Assembly: GCA_019638395.1 (NCBI GenBank)
Contig: JAHBTX010000003.1
Span: 558,001 to 622,000 of the forward strand
Origin: Cyclobacteriaceae bacterium
Lineage (GTDB): Bacteria; Bacteroidota; Bacteroidia; Cytophagales; Cyclobacteriaceae
Direction: 5' to 3'
Length of the DNA: 64,000 nt
Shown here: positions 1 through 7,754 of the stretch, one piece after another
Layout of the letters: each line of letters begins with the position of its first letter
How positions within the stretch are numbered: position 1 is the stretch's first letter
The notes under the pieces: model-generated
Told to the model about the DNA's origin: nothing
The model's input: the letters and a program-made list of their open reading frames with translations, nothing else
Database searches by the model: none
Made by a program: the position numbers and the translations under genes

Positions 1-1052
1 AAATGGTGTTGGATTGGTATAAAACCAACGGGTATGATTTTGTGGCGTTGTCCGATCATAACACGCTGGCACAAGACGAAAAATGGAAACTGATAGCGAA
101 AAGTCCGCTGTATGAGGAAAGCTTTAAACGATATCTGGAAAAGTTTGGTACGGATTGGGTAGTGTATAAAACGGATACAGGCCGCATTCAGGTAAAACTG
201 AAAACTTTTGAAGAATACAGAGCAAAGCTTGAGACCGGAAGTTTTCTGATTATTCCATCGGAAGAGATTACCAATTATGTAAACGGAAAAATTCCGGTAC
301 ATGTAAATGCTACTAACCTGCAACATTTTATTGAGCCACCCAACGCGGCTACAGTAATAGAAACCATGCAGCAATCGGTGGATGCTGTGCTAAAACAACG
401 GGAAGAAACCGGAGTGCCCATGTTTCCCCACATCAATCATCCCAATTTTGGATGGGCCATTACTGTTGATGATATGATTGCTTTAAAAGGTGAACCCTTC
501 TTTGAGGTATATAATGGACATCCGCTGGTACATAATTATGGCGACTCTGCTCACTTAAGTACTGAAGCGATGTGGGATGCAATTAATATCGCTTATGCCA
601 ATCGCAACCAACCTTTGATGTATGGACTTGCTACAGATGACAGCCATAGTTATCATCAATTCGGCTCTTCATTTAGTAATGCGGGCCGCGGTTGGGTAAT
701 GGTTCAGGCTAAAAATCTGAAAACAGAATCGATTATTGAAGCTATGGAAGCTGGAAGATTTTATGCATCCACGGGTGTTGCACTTAAAAGACTTTCGTTT
801 GAGGATAATGTTTTAAAAATTGCTGTGGCGCGAGAAGAAGGCGTGCTCTATCAGATTGATTTTATTGGCATTGCAAAGAAGGATAATAAGCCGCATGTGG
901 TGAAAGTGGTCTTCGGCACAGGTGCTACTTTTAAAGTTACCGATGAATACCTGTTTGTGCGGGCAAAAATTACCTCGTCAAAGAAAAAGCCAAATCCATT
1001 TCAGGAAGGCGATGTAGAAATGGCCTGGACGCAGCCGGTTGTCAAACAGTAA
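1..1052 (+). CDS. PHP-domain metal-dependent phosphoesterase, 5' end cut off by window edge
   Basis: Belongs to the PHP superfamily, whose members hydrolyse phosphoesters with a di- or trinuclear metal site. Visible metal-ligand signatures are SDHN (residues 17-20 counted from the first in-frame Met at base 3), FPHINHP (His143 and His146) and DDSHSYH (around His215). The frame is open to the window edge, and the expected signal peptide and first His-x-His motif are missing, so the real start lies upstream and the Met at base 3 is probably internal. The C-terminal ~80 residues look like a beta-sandwich extension. It precedes a lipoprotein cytochrome by 92 bases on the same strand and may be co-transcribed. 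The substrate cannot be read from sequence; an extracytoplasmic role is inferred from the neighbours. Confidence 0.8.
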   Translation, partial: MVLDWYKTNGYDFVALSDHNTLAQDEKWKLIAKSPLYEESFKRYLEKFGTDWVVYKTDTGRIQVKLKTFEEYRAKLETGSFLIIPSEEITNYVNGKIPVHVNATNLQHFIEPPNAATVIETMQQSVDAVLKQREETGVPMFPHINHPNFGWAITVDDMIALKGEPFFEVYNGHPLVHNYGDSAHLSTEAMWDAINIAYANRNQPLMYGLATDDSHSYHQFGSSFSNAGRGWVMVQAKNLKTESIIEAMEAGRFYASTGVALKRLSFEDNVLKIAVAREEGVLYQIDFIGIAKKDNKPHVVKVVFGTGATFKVTDEYLFVRAKITSSKKKPNPFQEGDVEMAWTQPVVKQ

Positions 1053-1144
1053 ATAGCCTCATCAAAACGAATTCAACCTTCAAAAATTAAATGCATGGTT
1101 TGATGATAATTTTAACTACTTTCAAAAACAGATTTTATATCATT

Positions 1145-3778
1145 ATGAATAAACTCTTCCTCATTGCTTTGCTTTGTTTGGTTGTTATTTCTTGTAACCA
1201 ACCTGTTGAACAAATTGCTAATCTGAAAATCGATAAACTGAAACTGCCGCCTGGTTTTAAAGCCGAACATTTGTATAGCCCGGAGGAACATGAACAAGGC
1301 TCGTGGGTAGCGATGACGTTCGACAACAAAGGCCGGATGCTGACATCCGATCAATACGGGGCTATCTACCGGATTGAATTGCCCGCGGTTGGCGATACGA
1401 CCAAGGTAAAAGTAGAGAAGCTGATTATTGGTTCGGAGGCCGATCGCAGTGCCGATACCACTACTTTAAAAATCGGGATGGGTTTTGCGCAGGGATTATT
1501 GTATGCCTTCAATAGTTTGTATGTGATGGTTAATCACAACAGCGATAAAAATTTTGATAAGAATACGGGTTTGTATAGATTACAAGATACCGATGGCGAT
1601 GATCAGTTCGATAAAATCACATTATTAAAATCATTTAGTGGTGAACCGGGTGAACATGGACCGCACAGCATCATCTTATCGCCCGATAAAAAATCGATTT
1701 ATATTTCAGCCGGTAATCACGTAGATGTTCCAAAATTTGATACGTATCGGTTGCCACCGGTTTGGCAGGAAGATAATTTGTTTCCGCAGATTAAAGATCC
1801 ACGCGGCCATGCCAATAATCGCGAAGCACCGGGTGGCTGGATTGCACACATTGATTCATTGGGTGAGAAGTGGGAGTTGGTAGGAGCCGGCTTTCGCAAT
1901 GAGTTTGATATCGCATTTAACAATGTAGGCGATTTGTTTACGTATGATTCAGACATGGAGTGGGATTTTGGAATGCCATGGTATCGGCCCACGCGAATTT
2001 GCCATGTAACCAGTGGCAGTGAGTTTGGTTGGCGTACCGGAAATGGAAAGTGGTCGCCTGCTTATCCGGATAACCTTCCTGCGGTAATTAACATCGGTCA
2101 AGGTTCACCCACCAATTTTATGAATGGGTCCAATGCGAAGTTTCCTGCAAAGTATCGTAATGCGTTGTTTGCATTCGATTGGAGTTTTGGAATTATTTAT
2201 GCCATACATCTAACACCCAGTGGCGCTACTTATACTGCTGATGCGGAAGAATTTTTATCGGGTTCGCCCTTGCCTTTAACGGATGGCGGTATTGGTCCCG
2301 ATGGGGCCATGTATTTCTTAACTGGTGGCCGCAGATTGGAATCTGATTTATATCGGATTACGGCAATAGAAAATGCAGACCATAGTCTGCTACCAACTGC
2401 AACTGTAAATGAAGTCAATCAATTGCGCAGAACACTCGAACAATATCATGAACCAAAACAAGGTGCAATTGATTTGGCCTGGCCGAATTTAAAACACGAA
2501 GATCGCTTTGTACGCTATGCAGCGCGGATTGCGGTAGAACATCAACCATTGGTTCAGTGGCAAGATAAGGCATTGAATGAAACGGATCCTGTTGTATTAA
2601 CCCAAGCCATGATTGCACTTGCGCGACAAGGTAAAGCAAGTGTGAAGAATAGAATGATTGCGGCATTAACGAAAATAGAGTTCGACAAACTTTCTTTATC
2701 GCAGCAAATTGATCTGGCGCGAGCTTTTGAAGTAATGATTGCCCGATATGGTAAACCCGAAGGCGAAGCCCGGAAACAATTGATTGCCTATCTCGATAGT
2801 CGTTACCCATCGCCATCAAACGAATTGAATCGGTTGTTAAGTAAAGTATTGGTTTATGTGGGAGCTGAAGGATCAACCGAAAAGACATTGGCCTTGTTGC
2901 AAACTGCCAAAGATGATGCACAGGAAAAAACGGTGAGTGCTTCCAGCGATTTGATTATGCGCAATCCGCAATATGGTTTGGATATTGCGCGCATGTTGTC
3001 GAACGTCCCGCCTGCGCAACAGACGTATCTGGCTACCGTGCTATCGGAAGCTACCGAGGGCTGGACACCCGAATTGCAAGAAACCTATTTCAAATGGTTT
3101 GCAAATGCGTTTACCTATAAAGGCGGTGTTAGCTACATCGGGTTTATTGATAAAGCCCGTAAGAAAGCACTGGCTCATGTACCGAATGATAAAGTTGATT
3201 ATTACAACACGCTATCCGGTGCAGATTTGTTAACACAATCCGGAAACGATCTTGCCGATAAACCCCAACCCAAAGGTCCGGGCCGAAGACGCACATTGGA
3301 AGAATCACTCGCATTGGTGGAACAACTTTCGAAGCGTGATTTTGAGAATGGGAAGAACATGTATGCAGCCACGTTGTGTAGTTCATGCCATAGTATGCGA
3401 GGCGAAGGTGGGGCAGTAGGGCCGGATTTAACACAAGTAGGAACACGGTTTTCAGCAAAGGATATTTTGGAACACACGCTTGATCCCAACAAGGAAATCT
3501 CCGACCAATATGCGGCCACTGTGTTTACCATGAAAGATGGAAGTTCGATCGTAGGTAGGTTGATTAACGAAGAAGATGGAAAATATTTTGTTTCACAGAA
3601 TCCATTTATGCCTCAGTCACTCCGTGAAGTTTCCAAAACGGATGTCGTTTCGACTAAACGTTCAACCGTATCATTAATGTTGCCGGGCTTGTTGGGCCGG
3701 TTGAATGATGAAGAGATCAAAGACATTGTGGCGTACCTGGTAGCTGGCGGAAATCCTGAACATGAAGTGTATAAATAA
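1145..3778 (+). CDS. Lipoprotein c-type cytochrome with membrane-bound dehydrogenase-like propeller
   Basis: Large exported haem protein (877 aa). The start at 1145 gives a signal peptide with a lipobox VISC ending at Cys17; a longer in-frame start at 1091 only adds an unlikely 18-residue tail. Residues ~30-430 resemble the sorbosone dehydrogenase/PVC-type 'membrane-bound dehydrogenase' beta-propeller, ~440-700 are helical-repeat-like, and the C-terminus is a cytochrome c domain with C745-S-S-C-H749 followed by the GPDL and GR..DEEIKDIVAYL motifs typical of PVC-type haem-binding domains. In this family the propeller is thought to oxidise sugars or alcohols and pass electrons to the haem; substrate unknown. 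Placement beside DUF1080 genes suggests oxidation of glycosides to 3-keto forms, which is inference. Confidence 0.85.
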   Translation: MNKLFLIALLCLVVISCNQPVEQIANLKIDKLKLPPGFKAEHLYSPEEHEQGSWVAMTFDNKGRMLTSDQYGAIYRIELPAVGDTTKVKVEKLIIGSEADRSADTTTLKIGMGFAQGLLYAFNSLYVMVNHNSDKNFDKNTGLYRLQDTDGDDQFDKITLLKSFSGEPGEHGPHSIILSPDKKSIYISAGNHVDVPKFDTYRLPPVWQEDNLFPQIKDPRGHANNREAPGGWIAHIDSLGEKWELVGAGFRNEFDIAFNNVGDLFTYDSDMEWDFGMPWYRPTRICHVTSGSEFGWRTGNGKWSPAYPDNLPAVINIGQGSPTNFMNGSNAKFPAKYRNALFAFDWSFGIIYAIHLTPSGATYTADAEEFLSGSPLPLTDGGIGPDGAMYFLTGGRRLESDLYRITAIENADHSLLPTATVNEVNQLRRTLEQYHEPKQGAIDLAWPNLKHEDRFVRYAARIAVEHQPLVQWQDKALNETDPVVLTQAMIALARQGKASVKNRMIAALTKIEFDKLSLSQQIDLARAFEVMIARYGKPEGEARKQLIAYLDSRYPSPSNELNRLLSKVLVYVGAEGSTEKTLALLQTAKDDAQEKTVSASSDLIMRNPQYGLDIARMLSNVPPAQQTYLATVLSEATEGWTPELQETYFKWFANAFTYKGGVSYIGFIDKARKKALAHVPNDKVDYYNTLSGADLLTQSGNDLADKPQPKGPGRRRTLEESLALVEQLSKRDFENGKNMYAATLCSSCHSMRGEGGAVGPDLTQVGTRFSAKDILEHTLDPNKEISDQYAATVFTMKDGSSIVGRLINEEDGKYFVSQNPFMPQSLREVSKTDVVSTKRSTVSLMLPGLLGRLNDEEIKDIVAYLVAGGNPEHEVYK

Positions 3779-3788
3779 TTCATTGGCC

Positions 3789-3858
3789 ACTAAGGCACCA
3801 AGACACGAATAAAATAATTTGAAGATAAACCTTAGTGGCTTGGTGTCTTGGTGGCAAA
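3789..3858. repeat. Inverted pair of octad repeats (ACYAAGRC type)
   Basis: The gap between the cytochrome gene and the DUF1080 gene holds 8-base units ACTAAGGC-ACCAAGAC-ACGAAT (3789-3810) and their inverted counterparts GTGGCTTG-GTGTCTTG-GTGGCA (3835-3856). The two blocks can pair into an imperfect hairpin around an AT-rich loop. The right block ends about 11 bases before the DUF1080 start codon at 3869. Similar CACNAAG-type strings are common between genes in many bacteria. Confidence 0.6.
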
Positions 3859-3868
3859 ATTTAAAAGA

Positions 3869-4591
3869 ATGAAATACAAATTTTTAATACTCTGTTTATT
3901 GATTACTGCAACTGTTTCTGCGCAGAAGAAAAAAGATGGTTTTGTTTCAATCTTTGATGGCAAGACTTTGAATGGTTGGGAATGCGATACTATGTATTGG
4001 TGCGTGGAGAATGGAAACCTGGTAGGAGAGATTACACCCGATAAATTACTGAAGTCGAACACGTTTATAATCTGGCGCGGGGGTGAGCCTGCAGATTTTG
4101 AATTAAAACTTCAATTTAAAATCAGTAAAAATGGAAACAGCGGAGTGAACTATCGTAGTATTTCATTTGAAGGGGTACCCTTTGCCTTGAAAGGCTACCA
4201 GGCTGATATTGATGGGATGAATCGATACACCGGCCAGAATTATGAAGAGCGGGGTAGAACTACGCTGGCCTATCGCGGACAAACTACACAAGTTAATTCA
4301 GCCAGTGATGCAGAACCCATAAAGAACAATGCGTGGGTGAGTACGAAAGTGGTGAAAGAGTTAAACCGCGATTCTTTGCAACAGGTTATCAAACCCGAAG
4401 ACTGGAATGAACTTCACCTGGTTATTAAAGGCAACCGGTTGCAACATTATGTAAATGGAGTGTTGATGAGCGATGTAACGGACAACGATTCAACAAATCG
4501 AAAAGCCAAAGGCTTGTTGGGCATGCAAGTACATGTGGGGCCGCCTATGAAAGTGGAGTATAGAAATATCCAGTTGAAACAGATTAAATAA
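3869..4591 (+). CDS. DUF1080 (3-keto-disaccharide hydrolase family) secreted protein
   Basis: Exported concanavalin-like jelly-roll protein of the DUF1080/3-keto-disaccharide hydrolase family (240 aa). The ATG at 3869 begins a clean Sec signal peptide (residues 1-19, cleavage after VSA); the upstream TTG at 3848 lies in a repeat and would mask it. Family hallmarks are F-D-G-K-T-L-N-G-W near residue 34, the repeated W-C-V-E-N-G-N-L-V-G-E strand, NSGVNYRS around residue 90 and a closing V.YRNI.LK strand. Some family members cleave 3-keto-glycosides; others have no known activity. It follows the lipoprotein cytochrome, so oxidation then cleavage is a plausible two-step pathway. A second DUF1080 gene lies convergently just downstream. 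Confidence 0.88.
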   Translation: MKYKFLILCLLITATVSAQKKKDGFVSIFDGKTLNGWECDTMYWCVENGNLVGEITPDKLLKSNTFIIWRGGEPADFELKLQFKISKNGNSGVNYRSISFEGVPFALKGYQADIDGMNRYTGQNYEERGRTTLAYRGQTTQVNSASDAEPIKNNAWVSTKVVKELNRDSLQQVIKPEDWNELHLVIKGNRLQHYVNGVLMSDVTDNDSTNRKAKGLLGMQVHVGPPMKVEYRNIQLKQIK

Positions 4592-4651
4592 TTGAAGTCA
4601 CGTTCCCCTTACCCAGTCGCAAGCGGTCACGCTTGTGACGTGAACCATTTC

Positions 4652-5329
4652 TTACAACTCCTTAATCCCAATATTTCTATACCGATGTTTTGCTCCTGGT
4701 ATCCACGAACTTAATGGCATACCACCACTGGCAGTTGGGGCATATACAGCTGTCCAATGGCATTGCAAGGCAATCATACCCTCAACAGCTCCCGCTATAA
4801 AATCATTTTTGGTTTGTTGTACGCTGTACATTTCAACCTCATTTATCCATAAAGTAACTTTTGGAATCTCACCCGTCATGCGGATTCGAAATGAATTCCA
4901 GTCGCCTGCTTTCCATACTTCATTCAGTTTGGTGGCTTTGCCCGATACACTTACGGGAGTACGTTCGCCCAATAGATCACCTGTGTTGCCCGGAAGTACC
5001 AGTTCAATCTGATAAGCTGCACCACCTTCGTTGGAGCGCAGAAAAATTCCACCATTCGCAAACGAATCAATTTTGATTTCGATGTACAACTCAAAATCGC
5101 GAAAGCGTTTATCGGTTAACAAAATTCCACCTTGTCCAAACGGTTCCTGACTGGCTACAATAGCGCCATCTTCCACATAAAAGTTGGGCGTAGTGCCCTG
5201 GTGCGTGGTGCGACTTACATGCCAGCCTTTCAGATTCTTTCCGTTGAATAAGGGTTTGAATCCTTTAGGGATTTGCGCGTAACAAAGTGTACTGAATAGA
5301 CTGATGATAATTATAGAGATAAGTTTCAT
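4652..5329 (-). CDS. DUF1080 (3-keto-disaccharide hydrolase family) secreted protein, second copy
   Basis: Second DUF1080 jelly-roll protein (225 aa), minus strand, convergent with the one ending at 4591. It has a Sec signal peptide (residues 1-18, cleavage after CYA), then LFNGKNLKGWHV, an N-G-G-I-F-L-R-S strand equivalent to NSGVNYRS in the other copy, and a C-terminal HRYRNIGIKEL strand. Divergence between the copies is large, so they look like old paralogues with different substrates rather than a recent duplication. It is the last gene of a minus-strand run that starts with the beta-lactamase-like gene at 7568; a 114-base gap of heptad repeats separates it from the gene before. Confidence 0.87.
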   Translation of the reverse strand: MKLISIIIISLFSTLCYAQIPKGFKPLFNGKNLKGWHVSRTTHQGTTPNFYVEDGAIVASQEPFGQGGILLTDKRFRDFELYIEIKIDSFANGGIFLRSNEGGAAYQIELVLPGNTGDLLGERTPVSVSGKATKLNEVWKAGDWNSFRIRMTGEIPKVTLWINEVEMYSVQQTKNDFIAGAVEGMIALQCHWTAVYAPTASGGMPLSSWIPGAKHRYRNIGIKEL

Positions 5330-5343
5330 TGTTCTGTTTACTT

Positions 5344-5463
5344 GTTACTGGCTTCTGGTTGCTCGTTACTGGTTTCTGGTTTGTTTCGACTAAACTATTA
5401 TTAGAGAATTCTAATGATCAAATGCTGATTTACTGAATACTGGTCACCGATTACCTCTTACTA
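5344..5463 (+). repeat. Composite heptad repeat, copy 1
   Basis: 7-base units fill the gap between two minus-strand genes. Block A (5344-5378) reads GTTACTG, GCTTCTG, GTTGCTC, GTTACTG, GTTTCTG; a linker GTTTCGACTAAACTA follows; block B (about 5422-5463) is made of TGCTGAT, TTACTGA, ATACTGG, TCACCGA, TTACCTC. Block B runs into the 3' end of the FGE-like gene (stop at 5444-5446), so its last codons are repeat-derived. The same order of blocks returns at 11571 and 12133. Confidence 0.75.
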
Positions 5464-6295
5464 AATCAACCACCAACCTAAACCCTGTATCATATCCGCT
5501 TCCCGGCCCACCGGCATGCGTCATATACGTTGCGTTTTTTACATCGCCATAAAAGCAAGAGCCTTTTAATACATGTTGCTTTGCTTTTTTGGGAGGAACC
5601 GGATCGGCAAACATCTTCTCATTGTAATAATCGTCAACCCATTCCCACACGTTGCCCAACATATCGTACAAACCCCAGGCATTTGGTTTTTTTTGCCCGA
5701 CTGCTTGCGGGGTTATTTTAGCGATGTGCGCTGTTACATTTATTTCGTTCCAGGCAATGTCATCTTTGTTTCCGGCACGCGCTGCATATTCCCATTCAAA
5801 CTCGGTAGGCAACCGATAAACAGCTTTACCTTTTTCAAGTTGATTTAATTTTTTGATGAATAGCTGAACATCTTTCCAACTTACGGTTTCAACCGGAAAG
5901 TTGTCGGTGTTGCCTTGCACATTGTTTCCCTGAAAGTGTGCCGGGTTTGTGCCCATCACTTTTTTCCATTGAGCTTGTGTAACTTCAAACTTACCGATGT
6001 AGAAAGGTTTTGAAATCGTTACCTCAAACCCCGCGCGCGCATCGCGTAAAGCAAGTTGCTTAGCGGCTTCGTAATCGCTGGCTTTGAGTTTTGGTAAACC
6101 CATTTCATCGGCTTCATCCTTCCGGTATTGCTGCAGAAAGCCAAACTGCGATGTGGTAGGTTCAAATTTTCCTACTGTAAAGCTTCCGGCTGGCACTTCA
6201 ATAAATTCAATGCCAATGCTGTTGGTGTAGGTGGTTAAAGGCTGTGAATAACCGGTAATACTAAATGCAATTAGAATGGAAAGAACGCGATACAT
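5444..6295 (-). CDS. FGE/SUMF1-fold protein, probably not a sulfatase-activating enzyme
   Basis: Formylglycine-generating-enzyme-like (FGE-sulfatase domain) exported protein, 283 aa with a signal peptide (cleavage near residue 17). Fold markers are I.VPAGSF.VG near residue 35, the FYIGKFEVTQAQWKKVMG strand-helix, YRLPTEFEWEYAARAG, GLYDMLGNVWEWVDD and TGFRLV at the end. In true FGE a Cys pair sits in the GGSYLCHxSYC segment; the matching segment here, KGSCFYGDVKNATY, lacks both at those positions, so sulfatase activation is unlikely and no sulfatase gene is present. Related proteins include gliding-motility GldJ/GldK types and lectin-like binders. It starts 4 bases after the beta-lactamase-like gene stops, so the two are an operon. 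Confidence 0.85.
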   Translation of the reverse strand: MYRVLSILIAFSITGYSQPLTTYTNSIGIEFIEVPAGSFTVGKFEPTTSQFGFLQQYRKDEADEMGLPKLKASDYEAAKQLALRDARAGFEVTISKPFYIGKFEVTQAQWKKVMGTNPAHFQGNNVQGNTDNFPVETVSWKDVQLFIKKLNQLEKGKAVYRLPTEFEWEYAARAGNKDDIAWNEINVTAHIAKITPQAVGQKKPNAWGLYDMLGNVWEWVDDYYNEKMFADPVPPKKAKQHVLKGSCFYGDVKNATYMTHAGGPGSGYDTGFRLVVDLVRGNR

Positions 6296-6299
6296 CCCT

Positions 6300-7568
6300 T
6301 TAATCGTTTAGCGCCTGGTAAACCAATGTGTTGAACGTGCCGCCAATCTCATCATCGTGTGCGCCCCACATCTGACGATACATCAATACAACCATGTTTT
6401 CTTTTGGATCTACCCAATAGGTTGTGGAAAATGCACCGCCCCATGAGTATGAACCTTCTGAGAGTGGTTGCATGGAAGAACCTTTCTCTGTTTGAATTGC
6501 AAAACCTAACCCAAATTTGTTGTCACCCAATGCAAGGTCGTTGATCTGGTTCATCGTCATCATGCGGATGGTATTGCGCGATAACAGTCGCACGCCATTA
6601 TACTCGCCACCATTCAGCAACATCTGTAAAAAGATAGCGTAATCGTAAATGGTTGAAGATAATCCGGCACCGCCCGAGAAGTAACTTGTTTTACGGGTAG
6701 GAAAGTCGATGTTGGTACCTAACCCTCCGGAGGCTTTTTCTAACTTACCTTCTTTGTTAACCGTAAAAAAGTTTACTACTCGTGCAGCTTTATCTTCAGG
6801 TACGTTAAAATAAGTATCGTTCATACCCAGAGGTTTAAAAATACGATCGCTAAAAAATTGATCTAACGTTTTTCCCGACCACACTTCCACCAACCGACCT
6901 AGTAAATCTGTGTTAAGTCCGTACGTCCACTTTTCGCCAGGCTGGTGCATCAGTGGTAATGCGCCTAACCGATTCATAGCATCTTCCAGTGTATCGTCAT
7001 GAATATCCAGGCCAGCGGTTATTTTATTTTTTGCATAGATGGCATTGGCTTCCGGACTTCCGATTTGTGCATAGCCGATGCCGGATGTATGTGTGAGTAA
7101 ATCGCGAATGGTGGTTGCACGTTTAGCTGGAATGGTAGTGTAGGTAGTATCTTTTGCATTAAACTTGTCCAACACGATTTGGTTAGCAAATGCAGGTATG
7201 TATTTGGAAACGGGTTCATCCAATAAAAATTTTCCTTCTTCCCACAACATCATGGCGGCTACACTGGTAATGGCTTTGGTTTGGGATGCAATTCTGAAAA
7301 TGTCGTTTGACTCCAGCGGTTCTTTCGTTTCTATATTGTTATAGCCGGTTGCCCGGTGATATACAATCTTGCCATCGCGGGCAATGAAGACGACAGCTCC
7401 ATTCATCCAGCCGGCATCCACCCATTTGTTAAAAGTTGAATCGATTCTGGCTAACCGGGTTGTTGACATCCCTGCTGTTTCGGGTTGAGCGGTAGTTAGT
7501 ATTTTTTTTGTTTCAGCTGATTGCTGGCACGCAATGCAAATCAGCAATACTAAGACGATTTGTTTCAT
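6300..7568 (-). CDS. Class C beta-lactamase-related serine hydrolase, lipoprotein
   Basis: Serine hydrolase of the beta-lactamase/EstB/PBP4* family (422 aa). The signal peptide ends in a lipobox-like C-I-A-C (Cys14), predicting a lipid anchor. The catalytic S-x-x-K is SQTK in IFRIASQTKAIT (about residues 93-96); the second-motif Tyr is in KWTYGLNTDLLG; a LLTHTSGIGY segment is typical of the family. These enzymes more often act as esterases or D-amino acid/peptide hydrolases than as antibiotic lactamases. It is first in a minus-strand operon with the FGE-like gene 4 bases downstream. Upstream, TATATTTA (about 7600) resembles the -7 promoter element. No resistance role can be claimed from the sequence. 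Confidence 0.88.
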   Translation of the reverse strand: MKQIVLVLLICIACQQSAETKKILTTAQPETAGMSTTRLARIDSTFNKWVDAGWMNGAVVFIARDGKIVYHRATGYNNIETKEPLESNDIFRIASQTKAITSVAAMMLWEEGKFLLDEPVSKYIPAFANQIVLDKFNAKDTTYTTIPAKRATTIRDLLTHTSGIGYAQIGSPEANAIYAKNKITAGLDIHDDTLEDAMNRLGALPLMHQPGEKWTYGLNTDLLGRLVEVWSGKTLDQFFSDRIFKPLGMNDTYFNVPEDKAARVVNFFTVNKEGKLEKASGGLGTNIDFPTRKTSYFSGGAGLSSTIYDYAIFLQMLLNGGEYNGVRLLSRNTIRMMTMNQINDLALGDNKFGLGFAIQTEKGSSMQPLSEGSYSWGGAFSTTYWVDPKENMVVLMYRQMWGAHDDEIGGTFNTLVYQALND

Positions 7569-7754
7569 TTGTGATGAGTTTGGTGTGGGTTCTATAAATA
7601 TAGAAAAGGTGAAGCGGCAATTTTTTTAAAAGCATCAATTTTTTTCTGATGCGTACATTACCGGATTAAATCGGGTGGTGAAGGGAGATTCTCTCAGCTT
7701 ATGCCTGGCCGGCTTTTACTGCAATCATTCAGCATAGATGAGATGACGATTCAA
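7569..7754. other. Intergenic region, no gene seen
   Basis: 186 bases between two minus-strand genes. It is AT-rich on the beta-lactamase side and probably carries that gene's promoter. No terminator hairpin with a T-run for the phosphate transporter transcript was recognised. Confidence 0.4.

Noticed and set aside
1091-1144. Start at 1091 for the lipoprotein cytochrome
   Set aside because: It puts 18 unlikely residues before a perfect lipoprotein signal peptide that begins at 1145.
2415-2921. 168-residue minus-strand open frame inside the lipoprotein cytochrome gene
   Set aside because: It lies fully opposite a well-supported gene, has no recognisable domain and its composition is a shadow of the plus-strand codon pattern.
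5444-6295. Reading the FGE-fold protein as a sulfatase-activating enzyme
   Set aside because: The Cys pair of the FGE active site appears absent by hand alignment and there is no sulfatase gene in the window.
6300-7568. Calling the serine hydrolase an antibiotic-resistance beta-lactamase
   Set aside because: The family includes many esterases and peptidases; the motifs do not tell resistance activity, and the genomic context is catabolic.
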